Source: Gordonia hankookensis
Lineage (GTDB): Bacteria; Actinomycetota; Actinomycetes; Mycobacteriales; Mycobacteriaceae
Direction: 5' to 3'
NCBI RefSeq assembly: GCF_014673215.1
Contig: NZ_JACWMS010000003.1
Coordinates: forward strand, 682,001-746,000
DNA length: 64,000 nt
Shown: positions 63,909-64,000 of the stretch, one piece after another
Layout: each line of letters starts with the position of its first letter
Position numbering within the stretch: position 1 is the first letter of the stretch
The notes under the pieces: generated by a model
Databases searched by the model: none
What the model saw: only the letters and a program-made list of their open reading frames with translations
Told to the model about the DNA's origin: nothing
Position numbers and translations under genes: made by a program

Positions 63909-64000
63909 TCACCGCGCGCTCCACCCGCCGTCCATCGGGTACGACGTCCCGGTCACCATCGCGGCGTCGTCGGAGGCCAGCCACGCAACCAGCGAACCGA
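63909..64000 (-). CDS. SDR-family oxidoreductase, C-terminal end only
   Basis: The last 30 codons of a gene that continues past the window edge. The reading GSLVAWLASDDAAMVTGTSY then PMDGGWSAR is the typical C-terminus of classical SDRs (T-G-x-x-x-x-x-DGG). It is on the minus strand and 65 bp upstream of the membrane protein gene. Nothing can be said of substrate. Confidence 0.7.
   Translation of the reverse strand, partial: GSLVAWLASDDAAMVTGTSYPMDGGWSAR

Overview
The window is high-GC actinobacterial DNA with the gene content of a mycolate-containing Mycobacteriales genome. Genus-level similarity to Gordonia is my inference from the overall gene style, not a search result. Supporting signs are SepH, an Eis-type acetyltransferase, a c-di-AMP riboswitch upstream of a resuscitation-promoting factor, a bacterial XPB helicase with its partner, DapC, two MmpL-type exporters, a mycofactocin-type SDR, a ChoD-like GMC oxidase and many TetR regulators. 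I saw no rRNA, tRNA, CRISPR array, insertion sequence or prophage. The first gene (sepH) and the last (an SDR) are cut by the window edges.

Layout. 1-6.7 kb is conserved core: sepH, a DUF6928-like protein, DUF2537, a TrmH-family RNA methyltransferase, eis, a MarR regulator, an AzgA-type purine permease and DUF2530. 6.8-10.7 kb is a compact module: alpha/beta hydrolase, isopenicillin-N-synthase-like 2-oxoglutarate dioxygenase and NCS2 nucleobase permease, divergent from an XRE-cupin regulator. 10.8-16.4 kb is a probable alicyclic-acid (cyclohexanecarboxylate) catabolic cluster with BadI-, BadH-, AliA- and AliB-like enzymes and a TetR regulator, interrupted by a 30-bp tandem repeat. 16.4-17.5 kb holds a MerR regulator fused to a DNA sliding-clamp-like region, the most unusual protein here.

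17.5-27 kb is accessory lipid metabolism: TetR and an Asp-nucleophile hydrolase, an APH-type kinase with an ACAD10/11-like dehydrogenase, PAP2 phosphatase, MMPL exporter, hemerythrin-like protein, and a second acyl-CoA dehydrogenase with its TetR. 27-30.6 kb carries a large GHKL/sacsin-like ATP-binding protein in an operon with DUF3027. 30.8-46 kb is a conserved block that resembles the M. tuberculosis Rv0858c-Rv0877 neighbourhood: MFS, DUF2771, CspB-like, flavin reductase, moaA, moaD, riboswitch, rpf, terminator, then convergent moaC-mog-moaE, the XPB pair and dapC.

46-57 kb is again accessory: an LLM oxidoreductase, TetR genes, a secreted SMP-30-like protein, a Baeyer-Villiger monooxygenase / ChoD-like oxidase / acetoacetate-decarboxylase-like operon, and an opposing MMPL-TetR-mycofactocin SDR operon. 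57-64 kb holds an AlkB-like dioxygenase, a small secreted protein, two SDRs (one partial), a membrane adenylate cyclase, YceI, a Nudix hydrolase and an unrecognised membrane protein. Many regulators sit beside palindromic intergenic sites, which I list as candidate operators.
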